DNA from: Bog-473 sp963744935
GTDB taxonomy: Bacteria > Actinomycetota > Acidimicrobiia > Acidimicrobiales > RAAP-2
Assembly (NCBI GenBank): GCA_963744935.1
Contig: CAVUVM010000003.1
Coordinates: forward strand, 304,930-368,929
Direction: 5' to 3'
Length of the DNA stretch: 64,000 nt
How positions within the stretch are numbered: position 1 is the stretch's first letter; every line of letters starts with the position of its first letter. This document shows, in pieces, positions 45,010 to 53,223 of this stretch. The position numbers and the translations under genes were made by a program. Below the pieces are notes generated by a model. That model ran no database searches and was not told the origin of the DNA. It saw nothing but the letters and a program-made list of their open reading frames with translations.

Positions 45010-45522
45010 GTGACGACAGCAGTTGTTGACTCCCCCGAGAACGAGCAGGCGCAGGCATGGTGGTTCCTCGACACCTTGGTCGTCGAGCACCGCTGCGCAC
45101 CCGGAATGGACACCGTGGTGCTCGAGATGACCCTGCCGGCCGGTTCGTCGCCCCCGCTGCACATTCACGACGACCTGGACGACACCTGGTACATCCTCGA
45201 CGGCCAAATGGTGGTGCGCTGTGGCGACGAGGAACTGGTCGTCGGCGCCGGGCATTGGGTTTCCATGCCCCGCGGCGTGCCGCACACGTTCCGGGTGGTC
45301 GGCCAAGATGAGGCTCGGATTCTCCTGGTGCATGACAACGCCAGCTTTCGCGACCTCATTCGAGACCTCAGTAGTCCTGCCGCGGCGCGGGTCGTTCCGA
45401 CCCAGCCGCTGTTTCCGCCCATGGAGGAACTCGCGCGTATCGCTGCCTCACACGACCTCAAACCGGTTGGCCCGCCGATGAGCGTCGAAGAAAGCGACAA
45501 CGTGCGTGCCGCCGTGGGCTAA
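45010..45522 (+). CDS. Cupin-domain protein
   Basis: This is a 170-residue protein with one cupin barrel. Metal-ligand motif 1 is SPPLHIHDDLDDTWYILDGQ (two His, an acidic residue in place of the usual Glu spacing) and motif 2 is MPRGVPHTFRV (His). The C-terminal tail (VPTQPLFPPMEELARIAASHDLKPVGPP) is helical. The GTG at 45010 is preferred over the GTG at 45001 because AGGAGG ends at 45001, eight bases before it. It is divergent from marR and 33 bp upstream of a VOC gene, forming a likely two-gene operon under MarR control. Confidence 0.85.
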   Translation: MTTAVVDSPENEQAQAWWFLDTLVVEHRCAPGMDTVVLEMTLPAGSSPPLHIHDDLDDTWYILDGQMVVRCGDEELVVGAGHWVSMPRGVPHTFRVVGQDEARILLVHDNASFRDLIRDLSSPAAARVVPTQPLFPPMEELARIAASHDLKPVGPPMSVEESDNVRAAVG

Positions 45523-45555
45523 GCCGTCGTCGCTCATCGAGGGAGAGGTATCACC

Positions 45556-45954
45556 GTGCAGGTGCAAGCACTCGGCCACGTCGTCCTCAAGGTGCGGAAT
45601 CTCCAGCGCTCCGAGGACTTCTACTCGGGCACCTTGGGCATGCGGGTCATCTCGAGGCTCTCTGACCCGCCGATGACGTTCTTCACCCTTGAAACCACAG
45701 AGAACCACCACGACTTCGCCCTGATGGAGCTCGGTCCCGTCGCGCCAGCGCCGGCGGGCGACGCCACGGGGCTTGCTCACGTGGCCTTCAAGGTCGGGCG
45801 CTCACTAGAGGAGTTCGGCCTGGCACGAAGTTTGCTCGATGAGTCGAGGACCCCGGTCCTCTACGAGGCGCAGCGGGGCTTCTCCACGAGCGTGCACGTG
45901 CTCGATCCGGACGGGAACGAGATTGAGCTCTACGTCGACATCTCAGTTGACTGA
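45556..45954 (+). CDS. VOC-superfamily protein (glyoxalase/dioxygenase-like)
   Basis: This is a 132-residue two-module VOC protein: ALGHVVLKVRNLQRSEDFYSGTLGM (His ligand), then HHDFALMELG, GLAHVAFKVGRSLEEFGLAR (second His) and VLDPDGNEIELYVDI (Glu). Three metal ligands of the vicinal-oxygen-chelate type are thus present. The GTG start at 45556 follows GGGAGAGG. With the cupin upstream and the MarR repressor beyond, it may belong to a small aromatic- or xenobiotic-modifying unit; the substrate is unknown. Confidence 0.85.
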   Translation: MQVQALGHVVLKVRNLQRSEDFYSGTLGMRVISRLSDPPMTFFTLETTENHHDFALMELGPVAPAPAGDATGLAHVAFKVGRSLEEFGLARSLLDESRTPVLYEAQRGFSTSVHVLDPDGNEIELYVDISVD

Positions 45955-46211
45955 CCCGTCGGGTCTCCGGGACGCTCGGGGACAGGTCACTGACCCGATG
46001 CTCCTATGGATGATGTCAAGACCTTTCGAGGGATTTGCGGAGTGAGGACAGCGGACAGACCAATGATGGGCCACTCGTCGAGAGGGCAAGCTCTTATCAG
46101 GTCACGCGTCTTCGAGAGTCGGTGAACCCAGGCCGTGGACCGGCATATCGGGTACAGGTCAGTCTCACGGACGACAGGCGAACTGTGAGCCAGGTCCACG
46201 GGCCCGGGGAT

Positions 46212-47253
46212 CTAGGCGCGAGGCAGATAGCGCGATAGACCTCGCGGGCGACGTAGCGTTTGAGCATGCGGATGGCTTCGCGCTTGGAGCGACCGTCTTT
46301 GACCCGACGTTCCATGTAGGCCTGGGTCCTCGGATCAGAGGCGAGCCTGGTGATCACGATGTGCCACAGTGCCCGGTTGGCCTGGCGGTCCCCGCCGCGG
46401 TTGAGGCGATGACGAGTGACCTTGCCCGAGGAGGCCTCGAGCGGTGAGACGCCGCACAGATGCGCCCAGGCCGCTTCGGAGTGCAGGCGCTCGGGGTTGT
46501 CGCCGGCGGCGACGAGCAACGCGGCCGCGGTGTCGATGCCGACGCCATAGATGCCGAGCAGCTCGGGCGCGGCCTCTCGAAGCAGCGGGGTGATCATGGC
46601 GTCGAGGTCGGAGATCTCCTCTTCGAGATCGGTTACGCGATGCGCCAGTGAGGACAGGGAAGCCTTGGTCGCCGCGGTGACCACATCGGGCGAGCGCGTC
46701 GGACGCAGCCCCTGGGCGGCGGCCACCAACTCGGTGATCGGCAAGCCCTTGAGTTTGCTCTGGAGCTGGTCAGGGGCACTGAAGGTCAGCTGGCGCATCT
46801 GGGTGAGCGCCTTGATGCGGGCCCCTCGAGCCGAGCGCTTCGCCACGACGAGGACCCGGATGGCCTCGATCGAGCCGTCCCTGCTCTTGGCCGCGCCATG
46901 AGCCCGGCCCGAGAGAACGGCCCGGGCGGCTTCGAGCGCGTCGAGCGGGTCGGACTTGCCGCTGTGGTGTCGGGCCTGGCGGTTCTGGCGGTCGACTCGA
47001 CGACGTGGACGCCGGCTTTGGCGAGGAACCGGGCGATGCCTGCCTCATAGGAACCGGTCCCCTCCACACCGACCTTGCCGACGTCGCCGAAGGCTTCCAG
47101 CCAGGCCAAAAGATCTGAATAACCCTCGGGGTCGGCCCGGAACGATTGCGTGCCGAGCAGACCACCGACCTCGTCTAAGACGGCGGCCACATGGACCTCT
47201 CCGTGGGTGTCGATGCCACCGGTGACGGCGCGCGTGGCTTCTACGATGGTCAT
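46212..47253 (-). pseudogene. IS110 transposase, two frameshifts
   Basis: It starts MTIVEATRAVTGGIDTHGEVH. After GVHVVE (near 46,996) one base is missing relative to copy B (GTCGACTCGACG against GTCCACTTCGACG), shifting out the SGKSDPLDALEA segment. The rest continues in the other frame through AKRSARGARIKAL, LLGIYGVGIDTAAALL and GGDRQANRALWHIV. Near 46,230 two extra bases (GCGCGATAG against GCGATAG) shift the end past the normal YLPRG stop at 46212, so the open frame runs on to 46097. Confidence 0.9.
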
Positions 47254-47257
47254 GCCA

Positions 47258-47520
47258 TCCCTTCCTTTCCTTTACGTGGTTGAGGGGTGGCACGGCCGTC
47301 CCGAGAAGGAGTGACGGTGCGGGTCGATCTGGTCCAACAGAGCGGCCCATCACCCCTCTGGAACGGGGCACGCCGCGCCTCGTCTGAGTTTCCCGGAGCT
47401 CCGGTCGACGGGCTGCGGACACCAACGGATGTCCGTCGTGATCTCAAGTCAGACCGGTGGCTCCGGTGCTCCCGAAACTACTGACGACCAACCTTGCAGC
47501 GGTGGATCCTCACGGGAGCT
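47258..47520 (-). ncRNA. Candidate IS110 bridge RNA region, copy D
   Basis: Same layout as copy B. The hairpin has arms GCGGACA (47415-47421) and TGTCCGT (47430-47436) around an 8-nt loop. Compared with copy B two pairs changed on both sides (T-A to C-G and G-C to A-T), while the loop sequence differs at most positions. Confidence 0.5.
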
Positions 47521-47628
47521 TCACAACATCATTGGCGTTTGGGGATAGGTCCGGGCCTATTGATGCAGAGCTGATATCCGACCCAACTCTCCATCCAGAA
47601 CGCGGATGCTCCGGAGCAGGCACGCCGT

Positions 47629-48042
47629 TTAATCCACCTCGCTCAGTTCGATCAGGTGCCCGTCGGGGTCTCGAAGAAAGCACCGAACCTCTCCACCCCA
47701 GTCATAGGGCGGAGTTAGAAACTCAGCGCCTCGCTCCTTCAGGGCTTCGTAGGCGGCGTTGCAGTCGTCCACCCTGAGCGTCATGGCGTGGCTCACTCGG
47801 TCTGGTTCCGCCGGTGGGGCGAAGGTGACCAGCGGCTTGTCGGGTGTCGGCCCACCCCCGGTGACGAGTAGAAGCCAAGACCCACCGAAACGGAGCACGA
47901 CGCTCGATTCGTACTCGCGATAGACCTCAGCGCCAAGAACCTCGGTCCAGAAGGCTTTCGATCGCTGAGTGTCAGTCACGACAAGGATTTGAGTGACCTC
48001 CCCACCCGCGAGAGGGTTGCTTTCCCGGACACGGTCGTCCAC
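47629..48042 (-). CDS. VOC-superfamily protein
   Basis: This is a protein of about 137 residues: SNPLAGGEVTQILVVTDTQRSKAFWTEVLGAEVYREYESS, then GSWLLLVTGGGPTPDKPLVTF, SHAMTLRVDDCNAAYEALKERGAEF and FLRDPDGHLIELSEVD. The paired modules and closing DPDGHLIEL are typical. The start is uncertain; GTG codons at 48045 and 48042 lie about nine residues before the family-like start, and no good ribosome-binding site is visible. It diverges from the DHFR-like gene at 48252. Confidence 0.8.
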   Translation of the reverse strand: MDDRVRESNPLAGGEVTQILVVTDTQRSKAFWTEVLGAEVYREYESSVVLRFGGSWLLLVTGGGPTPDKPLVTFAPPAEPDRVSHAMTLRVDDCNAAYEALKERGAEFLTPPYDWGGEVRCFLRDPDGHLIELSEVD

Positions 48043-48251
48043 CACGACTACAGGTTTGCACGTGCGGGTCGCCGTTCGTCGACACCGTTCAGGGGCCGTG
48101 CCGAACTGTTCGACTTGGCATGCCCAGTCCCCGGTCCGGCGCATGGGGGCACCCTTAAGACGCCCGTCGGACGGCGCCGTACTGGGGCAGTCAGTGGTCT
48201 TCACATGCCAGGATGAGGTCCAAGATTCAAACCGAGGAGTCCCCTCCTGCC

Positions 48252-48812
48252 ATGAGCAAACTGATCTACTCAGCGATCACATCTCTTGATGGCTACATCG
48301 AGGACGAGGACGGCAACTTTGATTGGGCCGCACCAGACGAAGAGGTGCTTGCCTTCATCAACGACCTCGAGCGACCGATTGGACTCCATCTCTACGGCCG
48401 CCGGATGTTCGAAACAATGGCCGGATGGGAGACCGACGAGTTCCTCGGTGACCGACGGCCCCTCATGTTGGATTTTGCAGGGATCTGGCGCGCAGCAGAC
48501 AAGGTCGTGTTCTCTAGAACTTTGCAGACGGTATCCACCGCAAGGACCAGGATCGAGGCGACTTTCGACCCCGAGATGATCCGACAGATGAAGGGCTCAG
48601 CAAGAAGTGACCTGACCGTTGGTGGTGCCGAACTCGCGGCACTCGCGTTTCGGGCCGGGTTGATCGATGAGTGTCATCTCTTTGTCAATCCGATTGTGGT
48701 GGGAGGTGGGAAGCAGGCTCTGCCGAGCAAGATCCGCATACGGCTTGCTCTGCTCGATGAGGGACGATTTGGCAACGGGGTCGTCCACCTCCACCACCGC
48801 GTGACGAACTGA
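48252..48812 (+). CDS. Dihydrofolate reductase family protein (RibD C-terminal type)
   Basis: This is a 186-residue protein with KLIYSAITSLDGYIEDEDG at the N-terminus, LHLYGRRMFETMAGWE for cofactor contact, KVVFSRTL, DLTVGGAELAALAFRAGLIDECHLFVNPIVVGGGKQAL and a short C-terminal strand pair. It matches the YwjB/YyaP-like subgroup. The ATG at 48252 is used; upstream in-frame starts add no conserved residues. The LLM oxidoreductase begins 55 bp downstream in the same orientation, so co-transcription is plausible. Confidence 0.85.
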   Translation: MSKLIYSAITSLDGYIEDEDGNFDWAAPDEEVLAFINDLERPIGLHLYGRRMFETMAGWETDEFLGDRRPLMLDFAGIWRAADKVVFSRTLQTVSTARTRIEATFDPEMIRQMKGSARSDLTVGGAELAALAFRAGLIDECHLFVNPIVVGGGKQALPSKIRIRLALLDEGRFGNGVVHLHHRVTN

Positions 48813-48867
48813 AGACTGCCCCGGTCCCAGTGTATCTGGGGCACCCTGATCCTCGTAGTCTCTACTC

Positions 48868-49785
48868 GTGCGGCCATTTCGCTTTGGCTTCCAGGTAGCT
48901 GAGTGCTCCGCGGAGGAGCTGCGGTCACAGGCCCGGGCTGCGGAGGAAGCTGGCTTTGACGTAATGCACTCGTGGGATCACGTCGTTGATGGATGGTCAC
49001 CCCTCACACCCTTGATGGCTATCGCCGACTGTACGACGACTCTCCGTATCTGCCCGCTCGTCTTGAACAATGACTTTCACCACCCGGTCCATCTAGCCCA
49101 GGAGCTGGCCAGCTTGGACCATCTGAGCGGGGGTCGTCTGGAAGTTGGAATCGGAGCGGGGCACTCCTTCACCGAGTACGAGGCCATTGGCCAACCCTTC
49201 GACCCACCCTCGGTTCGCAAGGCCCGGCTCGCCGAGTCAGTAGAGATCCTGCGTCGGCTCCTCGATGGCGAGGCCGTGACCTACCACGGAGAGCATTACA
49301 GCCTCGACAGTGTGCGCACCCTTCGCTCACGCCAAGGACACGTTCCCCTGCTCGTCGGCGTCAACGGCAAGCGGGCTCTCGCTCATGCAGCCCGCCATGC
49401 CGACATCGTGGGGCTCACGATGCTTGGTCGCACCCTCGACGATGGTCAGCGTCATGTGGTCCGCTGGGAACAAGAGCGGCTCGACGCGACCGTCAACTAC
49501 ATCAAAGAGCAGGCCGGGGAGCGCTGGGGGCACGTGGAACTCAACGTGCTGGTCCAAGCTGTCGTGGTCACGGACGACAGGCGGGGGGCAGCCGAACAAG
49601 TGGCTTCGCGATTACCCGGTCTGAGCGTTCACGATGCTCTGAGCGCACCGTTTCTCGCTATCGGTACTCACGATGAGATCGCCGACCACCTTGAAGCTTG
49701 CCGGAATCGCTGGGGTATCTCTTACTTCAGTGTTCGAGATCTTGATGGTTTCGCCCCAGTGATCCACCGGATCCGACATACCTAG
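48868..49785 (+). CDS. LLM-class F420-dependent oxidoreductase
   Basis: This is a 305-residue luciferase-like monooxygenase-fold protein. Visible features are FGFQVAECSAEELRSQARAAEEAGFDVMHSWDHV at the N-terminus, TLRICPLVLNNDFHHPVHLAQELASLDHLSGGRLEVGIGAG (the family's central signature), and a C-terminal APFLAIGTHDEIADHLEACRNRWGISYFSV. The pattern fits the TIGR03621-like F420 subfamily of actinobacteria. The start is GTG at 48868. The substrate is unknown. IS110 copy 3 begins about 20 bp after the stop. Confidence 0.85.
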   Translation: MRPFRFGFQVAECSAEELRSQARAAEEAGFDVMHSWDHVVDGWSPLTPLMAIADCTTTLRICPLVLNNDFHHPVHLAQELASLDHLSGGRLEVGIGAGHSFTEYEAIGQPFDPPSVRKARLAESVEILRRLLDGEAVTYHGEHYSLDSVRTLRSRQGHVPLLVGVNGKRALAHAARHADIVGLTMLGRTLDDGQRHVVRWEQERLDATVNYIKEQAGERWGHVELNVLVQAVVVTDDRRGAAEQVASRLPGLSVHDALSAPFLAIGTHDEIADHLEACRNRWGISYFSVRDLDGFAPVIHRIRHT

Positions 49786-49812
49786 GGGGTGTCTCCGAAG
49801 TGATGGCATGAA

Positions 49813-49901
49813 GGAGCGGGGCCTCCGCTCCCCGTGACGGCTCCGGTCTCGCGGTCGAGACTGGGGTTGTCACACCAAACCCTCACGACAAGGGAGGCCC
49901 C
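49813..49901 (+). promoter_or_regulatory. Leader hairpin complementary to the transposase ribosome-binding site (copy 3)
   Basis: The stem GGAGCGG (49813-49819) pairs with CCGCTCC (49825-49831). GGGGCCTCC (49818-49826) is exactly complementary to GGAGGCCCC (49893-49901), which carries the ribosome-binding site before the ATG at 49903. The left inverted repeat of the element overlaps the first arm. Confidence 0.5.
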
Positions 49902-49902
49902 G

Positions 49903-50916
49903 ATGAAAAAAGAGTATGTCGGCATAGACCTGCACCGCCGCCGGTCGGTCATTTACCGAATGGACCAGGCCGGAGAGAAGATCGACTCGGTCCGGGTCGA
50001 CAACGAGCCGAGTGAGTTCGCCAAGGCTGTGAGCGTGGCCCCGGTGGGCAGCGACGTCATCGTCGAGGCGACCTACGGCTGGTACTGGGCCGCGGATCTG
50101 CTCAAAGAGATGGGTTACGAGGTCCATCTGGCCAATCCGCACGGCAACGACTGGGGCCATCGGCGCGTGAAGAACGACGAACGCGATGCCAGAGACCTAG
50201 CCGACCTTTTGCGTCTCGGTCGCCTGGCCGAGGCCTGGATCGCCCCGCCCAAGACCCGAGAGCTGCGCGAGATGATCCGTTTTCGGATCAAGCTCTCCCA
50301 CGTACGCACGGGTCTCAAGGCCCAAGTCCACGCGGTGATGGCCAAGAACGGGATCCTGCCGGCGCGAGGCGACATGTGGGGCCCGGGCGGCAATGCGCAG
50401 CTCGACGCCCTCGAGCTCCCCGACGCCTACTTCAATCGCATCGCCGTGCTGCGCGACCTCGTCGACGCCATCGACCGCGAGATCGGCTTCTTGGACCGCG
50501 ACGTCCACCGCATCCTCTCAGACGACGCCGGCTACAACGCCGTCCAGGCCATCTACGGCGTCGGGCGCATCTTCGCCGCCGTCTTTGTCGCTGAGATCGG
50601 TGACGTCACCCGCTTCGATTCCCCCAAGGCGCTGTGCTCGTGGGCCGGGCTCACCCCCAAGCACAAGGAGTCCGACCTCCACGTCCACCGGGGCCGGATC
50701 ACCAAGCAGGGCTCGCGCCTGGTGCGCTGGGCCGCCATCGAGGCCGTGGCCCGCTACCACGGAGGAGAACCATTCCGTGACTGCTTCGAGGCGATCGCGC
50801 AGCGTCGAGGAAAGAACAGGGCCAACGTGGCGATCGCCCGCAAAGTTCTCACGCTCGTCTACTACGGCTTGCGCGACGGCGAGATCCGCTGCCTCGCTGA
50901 CCAAGACGCGGCGTGA
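49903..50916 (+). CDS. IS110/IS1111-family transposase, complete
   Basis: This is a 337-residue recombinase. The RuvC-like domain shows EYVGIDLHRRRSVIY (Asp), VIVEATYGWYWAADLL (Glu) and KNDERDARDLADLLRLG (Asp pair). The C-terminal domain shows AIYGVGRIFAAVFVAEIGDVTRFDSP, CSWAGLTPKHKESD and ITKQGSRLVRWAAIEAVARY with the catalytic serine segment. The ATG at 49903 follows GGGAGG; upstream in-frame codons lie in the element's left end. The closest relatives in the window are the fragment at 26931 and the nonsense copy at 31365. Confidence 0.92.
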   Translation: MKKEYVGIDLHRRRSVIYRMDQAGEKIDSVRVDNEPSEFAKAVSVAPVGSDVIVEATYGWYWAADLLKEMGYEVHLANPHGNDWGHRRVKNDERDARDLADLLRLGRLAEAWIAPPKTRELREMIRFRIKLSHVRTGLKAQVHAVMAKNGILPARGDMWGPGGNAQLDALELPDAYFNRIAVLRDLVDAIDREIGFLDRDVHRILSDDAGYNAVQAIYGVGRIFAAVFVAEIGDVTRFDSPKALCSWAGLTPKHKESDLHVHRGRITKQGSRLVRWAAIEAVARYHGGEPFRDCFEAIAQRRGKNRANVAIARKVLTLVYYGLRDGEIRCLADQDAA

Positions 50917-51318
50917 CGCTCGGCACCCGACCGGGTGCGTGCTCGTTGTTCGGCAAGGCTCCCACCCTTCGGAGTGGCGAAGCCGGCTAAGTGATTGAGC
51001 CTGCCCGGTCGTGGCCGAAGACCATCATGCCGATCAATCTCGGCGAAGACATGCCTGAGCCACCGAGCGTGCTCGAAGAACCTTCTCGCTCCCAAGCGTG
51101 AACCCGGATGGTCGAACCCGACGCCAGTCGCCATTGACAACCTGAACCAGTCTGCGTGGCGAGACGCCGCGGCCTCAAGGTCGTTCGTCCTCGCGTCGCT
51201 GCGGGCGCTCCACCTTGACCCCGAGCGCCCTCGCCCACGCGCGCCCGCGTACAGGTCGTGCTGGCGCCGCTCCAAACGACCTTCCGAACAAAGAAGCGCC
51301 TCGTGGGTATTGACACGA
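50917..51318 (+). ncRNA. Candidate bridge RNA region in the right end (copy 3)
   Basis: This is non-coding DNA between transposase and right inverted repeat. It has a stem-loop with arms CCAC (50962-50965) and GTGG (50974-50977), followed by GATTGAGC (50993-51000), GTGGCCGAA and CCATCATG, which are shared with copy 2 at the same distance. The rest diverges, as expected if guide loops differ. Confidence 0.4.
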
Positions 51319-51380
51319 CCCCGCTCCTTCAGACATGCCGAACTGCCCCACCGTTCCGGCGGTCTGAGACACCGTTGCCA

Positions 51381-52130
51381 TCACTGAACCGATGTCCCAT
51401 GGACGTAAGTGTTGAAGTCCCTTACGGCTCTGACGGCAGCCCTCGCGAGCTCGTCGTCCGGTTTCGGGCGGCCATGCACGCCCGAAGAGCTGAGCAGCTT
51501 CGCGATATTGATCTTGCCGACAGACGCCAAATCTGATCCCGCTCTGACCTTCTCGGCAAGTTGCTCGAAGTAGGCCGCCATTTTCTCCACTTCCGCATCT
51601 GTCCAGCCGTATTGGCGAAGGCGGGAATCCAGATGAACCCTCTGAAACTCTTCCGCAGTCGCCGTCAGAGATTCCCTAGCCATGTTTGCGTGCTGTGCGC
51701 TCGACAAGGAATAAGGACCGGATTCGATATGACGCTCGTCGAGCGGCTGGGGGCAGATGGCATCGTGGAACGGCTCTAAGGCAGCTTCGACTGTTCGTGT
51801 CATCTCCTCGCCCGAAGGGTTGCCCGAAACGACCCAGCGCTCCCGGTCTTCCTCGTGAACGTCTTCAACGCCAGGGACTGCCCTCAGCGCGGCGGCGATT
51901 GCCTCTCGCACATTGCCTTCTGCTTCACCGCGCAGGAGCTCCATTGCTCCGACCTCGATAACCCAGGAATTGCTTTCTTTCGGGCGAAACAGGAAAACGT
52001 TGTCGCCAGTCCATCCGTCCGCGGAATCGTCCAGGTCACGGTCTGGCACCCTGCGCACCGCCACAGCTCGCTCCTCTCTCGTGCCGGTGTGCTCTTCTCG
52101 GGGAGCGTGGCACCAGGAAGACCCGACCAT
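51381..52130 (-). CDS. Hypothetical protein, about 220-249 residues
   Basis: I do not recognise a family. The first folded part (NVFLFRPKESNSWVIEVGAMELLRG, NVREAIAAALRAVPGVEDVHEEDRERWVVSG) has the look of a small alpha-beta domain with an acidic pattern. The second part (LDSRLRQYGWTDAEVEKMAAYFEQLAEKVRAG) is helical. The start is uncertain: the frame opens at 52130 but several GTG codons follow within 35 residues and the first residues look unstructured. It lies 118 bp downstream of the NTF2-cyclase gene in the same orientation. Confidence 0.5.
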   Translation of the reverse strand: MVGSSWCHAPREEHTGTREERAVAVRRVPDRDLDDSADGWTGDNVFLFRPKESNSWVIEVGAMELLRGEAEGNVREAIAAALRAVPGVEDVHEEDRERWVVSGNPSGEEMTRTVEAALEPFHDAICPQPLDERHIESGPYSLSSAQHANMARESLTATAEEFQRVHLDSRLRQYGWTDAEVEKMAAYFEQLAEKVRAGSDLASVGKINIAKLLSSSGVHGRPKPDDELARAAVRAVRDFNTYVHGTSVQ

Positions 52131-52248
52131 AGGTCGCGACCGTTTCCCCGCGAGACCAATAGCGCCTCCGAGCCGGTGTCCTGGGGCAGTGCCAGATCTG
52201 CCCGGACCTCGACCGCCACCGGTACGGCGAGTGATCTTTACGACTTCG

Positions 52249-53223
52249 TCAGTAGAGAACAGGAAACACCGTGAAATTCCCGTCGAGGCCTTTCAGGCTG
52301 GTGGTCCGTGGCTCGCCAAAGGAAAACGTTCCTAAGCTCGAAGCGAGCGCGTGAACGACGTCTGACGCGAGGATCTCGTCGCCGAGCGCGAGGGCACTGA
52401 TCCGGGCCGCGATGACTACCGTCCGCCCGTAGAAGTCATTGTCGTGGCGTAGAGCCTCACCCACATGCAGTCCCGCTCGAACGCGGATCGGTACACCGCA
52501 GAAGCCCTCGCTGAGACGACGGCGTACCACGAGGCAGGATCGCAACGCGAAGGCCGCAGACGGAAAGGCCAGCATGAACCCGTCACCTTGAGATTTGACG
52601 ACATAACCTCGATGCTCCTCTGTCGTGTCTCTCACGATGCGATCGTGCCAGGCAAGCATCTGAAGGAACTCACTCTGTCCAAGGCGCTCGAGCAGCACGG
52701 TCGACGACTCAATATCCGAGAACACAACGGTCACCGTGCCGTCGGGTGCCGACGTCGGGGTCATATCAGGCCGATCCTCGCGAACGGCTTGAGCGATCTG
52801 ATCGATTCTCGTCGTCAGCGTGATGCCCAGGCTCTCCTCGTTCGTAACCGGCGTCGCGGCATGCCATTGAATGAATCGCCAGTGTCCCTTTTCCAGAGTC
52901 AAGGTCGCCGTGACGTTCTTGGACTGCTCGAAGCCGTCCGTGAACTTCAATGTGCATTGATCTGCGACCCATCCCACGGCGCCGCTACTAAAGGCCTGAA
53001 TATCGCCCGGCTCGATTCGGAACGACATCTCGGAGAGCTGGGCGGCGAACACCTCGACTCCGGCTGAGCCGGTCAACCACTCCTCGGGGTCTGAGCCGAC
53101 GATCAACAATTGCGAGCTGGATGAAAGCATCTCTTTGAATGCCGTCACGTCGCCGGCAGCCACGACCTCGTAGAAGCGCAGAAGGACGGACCGGAGCTCT
53201 TCGTTCGGTACTATTTCGCCCAC
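52249..53223 (-). CDS. NTF2/SnoaL-like domain fused to a class III nucleotide cyclase domain
   Basis: This is a 324-residue two-domain protein. Residues of about 8-130 form an NTF2/SnoaL-like cone (LLRFYEVVAAGDVTAFKEMLS, GDIQAFSSGAVGWVADQCTLKF, TATLTLEKGHWRFIQWHAA). Residues of about 160-324 form a class III cyclase homology domain: TVTVVFSDIESSTVLLERLG (metal-binding Asp), VKSQGDGFMLAF (second Asp), and IRVRAGLHVGEA with RTVVIAARISALA. The cyclase core residues are largely in place, so cAMP production is plausible but unproven. The GTG at 53223 gives MGEIVPNEELR. The cone domain may be a ligand sensor. Confidence 0.85.
   Translation of the reverse strand: MGEIVPNEELRSVLLRFYEVVAAGDVTAFKEMLSSSSQLLIVGSDPEEWLTGSAGVEVFAAQLSEMSFRIEPGDIQAFSSGAVGWVADQCTLKFTDGFEQSKNVTATLTLEKGHWRFIQWHAATPVTNEESLGITLTTRIDQIAQAVREDRPDMTPTSAPDGTVTVVFSDIESSTVLLERLGQSEFLQMLAWHDRIVRDTTEEHRGYVVKSQGDGFMLAFPSAAFALRSCLVVRRRLSEGFCGVPIRVRAGLHVGEALRHDNDFYGRTVVIAARISALALGDEILASDVVHALASSLGTFSFGEPRTTSLKGLDGNFTVFPVLY

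Larger units (their letters stand above)
45997..47538 (-). mobile_element. IS110-family element (subgroup I, copy D)
   Basis: It is closely related to copy B over its whole length, including both outer ends (GATGCTCCTATGGATGATGT on the left, ACATCATTGGCGT on the right). The transposase has two frame lesions. Left outer region about 215 bp, right non-coding region about 285 bp. Confidence 0.85.
49809..51331 (+). mobile_element. IS110-family element, IS1111-like (subgroup II, copy 3), intact transposase
   Basis: The bounds are given by a 13-bp perfect subterminal inverted repeat: TGAAGGAGCGGGG at 49809-49821 and its complement at 51319-51331. The transposase is complete. About 400 bp of non-coding DNA follows it before the right repeat. 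It is the source-like sequence for truncated copy 1. Confidence 0.88.
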
